NCBI RefSeq assembly: GCF_021155765.1
Contig: NC_060114.1
Coordinates: 6,944,001-7,008,000 of the forward strand
Origin: Diprion similis
Lineage: Eukaryota > Arthropoda > Insecta > Hymenoptera > Diprionidae
Direction: 5' to 3'
Length of the DNA: 64,000 nucleotides
Shown here: in pieces, positions 57,986 to 64,000 of the stretch
Layout of the letters: each line of letters opens with the position of its first letter
Position numbering within the stretch: position 1 is the first letter of the stretch
The notes under the pieces: generated by a model
Told to the model about the DNA's origin: nothing
Databases searched by the model: none
Seen by the model: the letters and a program-made list of their open reading frames with translations, nothing else
Translations under genes and position numbers: made by a program

Positions 57986-59058
57986 TTAAAACCATAACGA
58001 ATTAGTGAAGAAATAATTACTTTTTTTGGCTTTTCCTTTAGGGGCTTTCCTTTTCTTTCCAGTCTTTACAACGGACGATGGTCCACCGAAGGAAGTGATC
58101 TCGTCACCCAAACTTCCAAGCGTAGTAACCTGGCGACGACGGTGTCTCTCTTGTTTAGTGACAGGAAGACGAGTCATGTAGTTTTCCTCGTACTCCATTT
58201 TACGCTTATTCTCGAATCCAAGACTTGCCTGCTTCTCTCCAAGGCTCTGCGAGTCCTCTGCTGGCGCATCCAGATACTCCTCTCTTAACTCTCTGAGAAC
58301 CGCTCCTGACACAGCACGCCTTTTCGCTCTCATATCCGCCTTGCGCTGCCTCTCCACAGTCGTTTCGTCCCCATCTAAACAGCCAGAATTCAGATTAGTA
58401 GTTTCGGAATGTGGAATTTTTGTCTTCGTGCAGAATACGCTAGATGCCACTCAAGATAAGATAGTGAAAAAAGGAATGGAAATGCCGAAGATGAATAAGA
58501 ATGCTTATTTCTTTTTTTTTTACCATAATGAACAGCGGCCAATCTGGGTGGCACATAAACGCCGGACTTCTTGGTCTGAGTTTTAACCATTTCTTTTTCC
58601 TCGCCGTCTTCGCTATCCGGGTCCAAATCGGAGGCCTCGATTTTTCCCACAAGCGCATCAGGGTTTGCCTTGAAGTTAGCAGGATCGTCTCCGCTGGCGG
58701 TACCAGTCACGGCGGTTTTAACGAGCTTGTCTATCTGATACTTAAGCTTATGATCAATGGGTCGAATTTTCTCGAGTACGGTCCTTATCTCGACAAGACG
58801 GTCTATTGATGGATCGCCCTCGATTCTTTCACCCGAGCATTTCCTCAAGACGACGTAGGTGAGGTTTATGAGGTAGGAGAGAAGCATGTGGTACTTCATC
58901 TCCAGGAAACTTAGACCCTTGTCCGTCGATATTTCCCCACTTTTGACCCTTGCCAGCATGTTGTCCACAAGCTGATTCACCTGCGTTACATTGGCGTTCA
59001 TTTCGCCTAGAAGACGGAACGCCTGTGGCAAATCACGCTGCTCCATTTCATCGATTGC
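57986..59058 (-). CDS. NGDN: Neuroguidin (Sas10/Utp3/Lcp5 family)
   Basis: Nucleolar SSU-processome factor (yeast Lcp5 relative) for 18S rRNA maturation; the vertebrate protein has also been linked to eIF4E. Coding exons 59,046-58,524 and 58,374-57,986, 303 aa from the ATG at 59,044-59,046 (human 315). The Sas10 domain occupies about residues 10-110 (GLSFLEMKYHMLLSYLINLT, VEIRTVLEKIRPIDHKLKYQ). An acidic section (DLDPDSEDGEEKE) and the conserved YVPPRLAAVHYDG across the intron follow, then basic helices (RAKRRAVSGAVLRELREEYL, YEENYMTRLPVTKQERHRRR) and a KKRKAPKGKAKK tail. The exon is preceded by an acceptor (cattag) and its frame stays open upstream (AIDE before the Met), so a further 5' exon may supply the true start. 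Confidence 0.95.
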
Positions 59059-60730
59059 CTAATGATTACAAGAAAAGTACGTCTTAGTATCTTGGTTCAG
59101 AAATACAACAGATTGGGCTTTTTCATCGTTTAAATACCATGAGATCAAGGGAGAGAAAAATAAAAACGTTTATATCAAGAATCGACTTACTTTGGAAAAA
59201 TTATATAGTAATTTGATAAGTAAGATGGAACTGAAGGAAATCTATCAGTAAATAGCCAAAAGCCAATATTAAACTTTTCTGATGTTCTATTTTGACAGTA
59301 ATAATTAAACTTTTTGATCAACAAAAATTCAAATCACTTCTAATATTTGAATAGAAATTTTTACCGCTAATGACGAATGAATGAAAGAAAGACACGAAGC
59401 ACAGTTTCTTGGAAAAAAGGAAAGTATATTTGGTTGTAGAAAAAACTTGGAAATTATCAAATTTGGGAGATTTTACAAGTGACGATGGGAAAGCAGGTAA
59501 TAATTAACTCAATGACAGAATATGAAAAAGTTTCAACAAAAAGAATTAAGATTCATCTTTTTTTTTCATACACCTTATAAAACTATGATATAACAACAGA
59601 ACGTGTGCATTATAAGTACAATAACAAGAATTATCTAAACTTGTATGTGAAGTGTGAAATGAGAAATTTGAGTTTTGCAATACAATATAAACACAATTCA
59701 ACTTCTAATAATGATGATGATGATGACGATAATAATAATAATAATGTTCTATACTCTAAGGACACACATGCATGCATGCAGTAGCACTAAACTGTGATAA
59801 CACAAGAATATTATTTGTAACAACTATAATACGGATTGAGATTCAGGCAACATTGAGTCTGTGGGCGGGTAAGAAATAGGTAGAACTAAACATTAAAAAA
59901 CCGATGAAGAAACAAGAAAATAACCTAGTTCGTGTCGTAGTACTTGTAGCAGTATTCGATTATTTATGTATGTATACTTTTTCCAGCTCGCTATTGCAGC
60001 CGAATATAGATGATATTATTACGAAAAAAAGCCGCAGATATACGTATAATAATGATAACAGTATGATTGGGATTTGCTGTTTTGTTTTTTTAATCTTCTT
60101 TCGTTTCACAGAAGTAACCCTTTGCAAATTAATATAAAATTGAAATAATCTGCCATCTTTTTGCCTACAAAGTGTATCTGCATTTACTATAATGGATGAC
60201 TACTGTGGATGACAGACAGAGAAGATACCCGGCAACCGAGAAAAGAGAGTGATTCGGGACGAATTGCAGGCAACGAAGAACCGAGGGTGCTGGAGATGAT
60301 CGCGGAAGCGAGACGGAGAAAGAAACGAGCAACGCGCTAACGATAAAGAAAGAGCGAAATGAAAGATAAAAGAACAGGAGGAAAAAAATTCAGGTACGCG
60401 CAGCGCACGGCGCAGAGAAAAACACAAACACAAAGTCACAAACCCCGGCACACGGATGCCAACTACACGACCGTGAAATATTCTACGATGGTGTGAGAGG
60501 AAAAAAAAGAAACGAGAAAAATGAACGAATATGCATCGGTTCTTTTATCGTTATTTAACGAATGTTCTGAGGCTGTTTATACATTCAATGTAATGCTCTT
60601 ACCTGCACCATTGTTATTCAGTCAAAATAAACACAACAAACACATATCTAATCGAACAAAACTTGTAATTAAAGCCCCCCACGTGGGACGATATTTTCCT
60701 TTTTCGAGGGATATATTTCGTCTTTTTTCT

Positions 60731-60757
60731 CCCCCCCCCCCCCCCCCCCCCCCCCCC
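60731..60757. repeat. Poly-C tract (27 bases)
   Basis: An uninterrupted run of 27 C in an AT-rich genome, after a poly-T/C stretch. The G strand can form a quadruplex. The exact length is prone to sequencing error. Confidence 0.85.
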
Positions 60758-61179
60758 AACGCTCCGACGGCGCGCGACGGTTCACGATTGCAAATCCCAT
60801 CACAGAATGGCCAACCATATGGTTTCAAAAAATTTAGTCAAAATGAAGACTGGGCTAGTTCTATCTATTTCGACCTAGCGTCGACCTTTTGTGTCTCATT
60901 CCGGGAGGATCAGTAGAAAATATGTGAAGCTATTTTGCAGTACTTTTCAAGATATGAAAGAACGTAACTGCGGAATTCCTTTTATAATTAGGAGTGACCT
61001 GAAGTTAGCTACTAGTGCACAAAATTAGTCAAGCAGAGATACTTAGCATAGAGATATCGCCATAGTGATATGCCTGGCGGGCATGGTCGAAGGATTATTA
61101 TGTTGGTAAGATTATGTCTACCAATGACAGAGTTCTTACAACGCCATGTTGTGTTTTATAGAGGACCGAACACGATCTT

Positions 61180-61225
61180 ATCGTTGATTGAAGATTTATA
61201 ACTACTTATATCTTCAGTCAACGAT
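61180..61225. repeat. Short hairpin
   Basis: atcgttgattgaagat (61,180-61,195) and atcttcagtcaacgat (61,210-61,225) form a 16-bp stem with one mismatch and a 14-base loop. Confidence 0.6.
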
Positions 61226-61720
61226 CTTATCATACAACCACACAAACGAAGCCTCATTTCAATAAGGCAGTGTGTACCGGTTACGAGCTCCGCTAATCTT
61301 TTTGCTCACCACCAAATCCGCTGCTGCGATCTAGTAACATGTAAATTACAACACCGTAGGACCGAGCATTAAGAGCGCTCAGTGTGGTGAAGTCTTGTAC
61401 TAAAATAAACATTTTAGTTCTCTGTGCCAATGTCTGACCCAAGATTGTTTTATAGAATTTCTTCTACGTATCTCTTCTTCCTTTCCCGGAATAATCCTAT
61501 AGGCAAGAAAAAGGCAACACATTGATGAACATTCGTTGACTACACATTGCCAACGTATACCTATGTTTCAGCTTAGCTTGCAAAAAGACGAGTTCTGTCT
61601 ACGAACATCATTTAACAGACAGCGACCACGACAAATATTTGCGTTTATTAGGCGCTGTCGATCATAGTCAGCATTGCCAACTTCAACCCATAGATAGCTA
61701 TAGACTGCCCGGTCTGGCCC

Positions 61721-61987
61721 GATCTGTGCACCCAGCTGAAGCCCTGATTAGAAACTAACAGCGGAACTCCAACCTCTCTGTTGCCCGGTCGAAAGAGTGG
61801 GGAGCACAGATTTCTATAGAAATTTGTGGTGGGGAGCAGCTGCCAGGCGGGGAAAGCAATAAGGCAAGCGGGGAGGTAACTTGTATAAGCTAGGAGTTTC
61901 TCCCTCCAAGTTCCCATTAGAGTGAGAGATCGGACTCCAGCTGTTGATTTTTCTTTCTAATTAGGGCTTCAGCTCGGTGCACGGATC
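61721..61987. mobile_element. Inverted-repeat pair, possible MITE
   Basis: The 34-bp arms 61,721-61,754 and 61,954-61,987 are reverse complements with three mismatches; the core gctgaagccct and attagaaa are perfect. They flank about 200 bp without coding content. Fits a small DNA element or its ends. Confidence 0.5.
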
Positions 61988-62382
61988 GCGCAGTCTTATC
62001 TTTATAAGTCTATACCTCAATTTTTCGCTGACCTGTAGCGTCCAGTGGATAAATCCGTAGATATAGTGGGCGGAAGATTTAAAATCCTCAAACTTATCCA
62101 TTAAATCGTGAATATTGAAATTATCTGCATAGCAATACTGGCCGCTGATACTACAGAAAATTCTTTTTATGAAATTGCCATATGATGGCGCTTGGTGCGT
62201 TTCACCTAGGGAATATTTATTCCTCAAGCTGGCTAACCTGGGATCGAATGTCTAATAGTGGCTACGTTCAGACGACTGTTATGGTTCTGCTGCAATTTTG
62301 ACGTGTGAACGAGTGGGTATCGCGATTAAAAGTCAGGTAGGGTCGGCGTGGCGCGCCTTTGGCCAAACACTAACGTCAAACG

Positions 62383-63982
62383 ATGGTGAGTAAAATAATT
62401 ATAATATTCAACAACGATTCATCTTAACACCGAACATGTGCAGCGATATTCGAGCGTTCAATTTTCCTCTGTTACACGAATATTCGAATCTCCGTCGAAT
62501 ATTTTTCATCTCCTCGCGGCTCGAGCATTTCTTACATATTCTCATCGCCTTTCTTCCTAACCATAAGCGATTTTTACTCCCCAAATATCCTTTATCGGCC
62601 AAAATCGCACGTCACGTCGTCTTCAGTGGTTCATACCGCGTTTCAGTCTCTCTTCCTCTAAGCTTATTTTTTCCACTTATTCCACGCACTTCTGGTAATG
62701 CAAACCGTCAGCCGTTGGTTCGACAAACACAGCTAATGAATTAAAGCTGTGCAAACATTTACTGACAGCTTGGCACTTTTTGTCAGTTGAACGCTTCACA
62801 CCTTTTTATTAGTAAATATTTAATCCATTTCATCCAGATCCAACCTTTCAATATCCTGATTCCATCACGCTGAATTTCATCTATACCGCTGAATCTTGTT
62901 ACACACTTTGATTCGTTTCCATTTTCATTGTATTTGCAGGAAAGGTTAAAATGGTGGACGATCTGGCTTTACGTCTTGCTTCTCCAGGCGGATGCTTTTT
63001 ATGTACCAGGAGTTGCACCGGTAGAATTCACAGCTGGTCAGAAAATCGACGTCAAGGCCGTCAAAATGACGAGTACTAGAACTCAGCTGCCGTACGGCTA
63101 CTACTCATTGGACTTCTGCAATCCAAAAGGCGGCGCTCTCATTTATAAGTCCGAAAACTTAGGCGAGATACTTAGGGGCGATAGGTGACACGATTTATTA
63201 TGAATCTGAGAAGTGTTCTGCTTCTATAATTGATTTTTGCACGATAAATCCAAATCTTGATGCTAAAATCTTTTACTATAATATAGAAATCAGGCGACAA
63301 GCAGGAATTGTATTTGATTTATGAATATACTTTATTACAATCCATGGAATTTTATTATTCCATTTAATAATATGATACAATCAATATGAAAAGAGTAGGA
63401 TTTCAAACCATCGCAAGTAATTTTCTTCAGAAGAGAGTAGTTTTTGGTTTTTACTAGTACTGTTTGTTATTTTAGAGTTTCAACAGCATCTATGCTACTA
63501 AATTTGTACGTCTTTCTTGTAGTTTTTGTTTGCGCCCAACTTGAAGCTGTTTTCTCTGTTCAAAGAATTGTCAACACACCTTATGAAGTGGAGATGAATG
63601 TTCCTGTTCATTGTCGACTTCTTTGCCATACGCCAAACGAGAAGATGACTTGGAGCAAGGAAAAATCTGAGCTAGCGATAGAGCGAATTCAGCACGAGTA
63701 CTATGTACATCTGTGAGTAAATTTTTCAACAATTCTGGTGATTCTGGGCTTGAAAATCTAACAAGGCATTTTCTTAAGAATTTTTTTCTGCGTTTCTCTT
63801 CATTCTGTTGCCCTTGCTGATTTCAGACTGATAGACAATCTGCCTGCGGCAACTAAACAGCAGCATCCAGAGACCAATGACTTCACAGTTCAACCCGGAT
63901 ACAGATTAGGTGGAATTAAAGATGGCCAAGCGTACATCAATAATTACCTGAAACTGATTCTCAGCTATCACAAACACGGAGA
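62383..63982 (+). CDS. TM9SF4: Transmembrane 9 superfamily member 4 (5' part, runs off the window)
   Basis: Nonaspanin of Golgi/endosomal membranes involved in sorting of transmembrane cargo and in phagocytosis and adhesion. Coding exons seen: 62,383-62,385 (only ATG), 62,940-63,184, 63,566-63,712, 63,827-63,982; the next donor gtaagt is present and the gene continues beyond 64,000. The N-terminus MERLKWWTIWLYVLLLQADA is a signal peptide, followed by the mature start FYVPGVAP typical of the family. The luminal domain follows (TRTQLPYGYYSLDFCNPKGG, ENLGEILRGDRIVNTPYEVE, HEYYVHLLIDNLPAAT, GYRLGGIKDGQAYINNYLKL), closest to TM9SF4. The nine membrane segments lie outside the window. The ATG choice is supported by an in-frame TAA twelve bases before it and by a phase-0 join. 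Confidence 0.95.
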
Positions 63983-64000
63983 GTAAGTCGATCTTTATTG

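Larger units (their letters stand above)
59059..62382. other. Divergent intergenic region, neuroguidin to TM9SF4
   Basis: May contain a missing first exon of neuroguidin. Noted elements: (GATGAT/AATAAT)n near 59,708-59,745, catgcatgcatg at 59,767, a 27-base C run at 60,731-60,757, a hairpin at 61,180-61,225 and an inverted repeat pair at 61,721-61,987. Open frames at 60,521-60,916 and on the minus strand at 61,648-62,227 show no family similarity. Confidence 0.5.

Noticed and set aside
58501-58809. 102-codon plus-strand open frame
   Set aside because: Antisense shadow of the neuroguidin exon.
60521-60916. 131-codon open frame with a poly-proline run
   Set aside because: The proline run is the C homopolymer read through; the flanks show no protein features.
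61648-62227. Two adjacent minus-strand open frames of 88-89 codons
   Set aside because: They overlap the inverted-repeat element, belong to no recognised family and have no splice support.

Overview
Eukaryotic, insect-like nuclear DNA: AT-rich, with spliced genes using GT-AG introns, poly-A/T tracts, microsatellites and TTAGG-type repeats (the arthropod telomere motif) in an intron. The gene content (a Mextli-type protein, GCP3, RRM2, neuroguidin, TM9SF4) and the TTAGG tracts fit an insect, probably a hymenopteran; the species cannot be fixed from the sequence alone.

Layout. Positions 1-15,700 are an uninterrupted 312-bp satellite array (about 50 monomers) with nested higher-order duplications of 3, 4, 7 and 8 monomers. 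It decays through divergent monomers (15,700-16,180), a non-satellite stretch (16,180-16,600) and very degenerate monomers (16,600-17,190). Single-copy genes begin only about 600 bp further on.

Genes. (1) Minus strand, 18,514-24,460: gamma-tubulin complex component 3, 11 coding exons reconstructed with consistent phases, about 829 aa. Its TGA stop is followed in the same frame by 242 more open codons (to 17,785), the most unusual coding feature here. (2) Plus strand, 25,995-29,851: ribonucleotide reductase small subunit, 7 exons, 388 aa, all metal ligands, radical tyrosine and C-terminal tail present, with an E2F/CCAAT/E-box promoter. (3) Minus strand, 34,500-49,243: a Mextli-like eIF4E-binding protein with two phase-compatible C-termini, one spliced and one an intron-retained poly-Q/N tail. 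(4) Minus strand, 57,986-59,058: neuroguidin (Sas10/Lcp5 family), 2 coding exons seen. (5) Plus strand, 62,383 to beyond the window end: TM9SF4, 5' part, with a first coding exon that ends exactly after the ATG.

GCP3 and RRM2 are divergent, RRM2 and mxt convergent, neuroguidin and TM9SF4 divergent. GCP3 (microtubule nucleation) and RRM2 (dNTP supply) share a cell-cycle theme; the rest are housekeeping or translational-control genes without operon-like linkage. Introns and intergenic DNA hold many small non-autonomous elements: a TTAA-flanked MITE, several foldback elements, two dispersed repeat families and minisatellites. No tRNA, rRNA or CRISPR was recognised.
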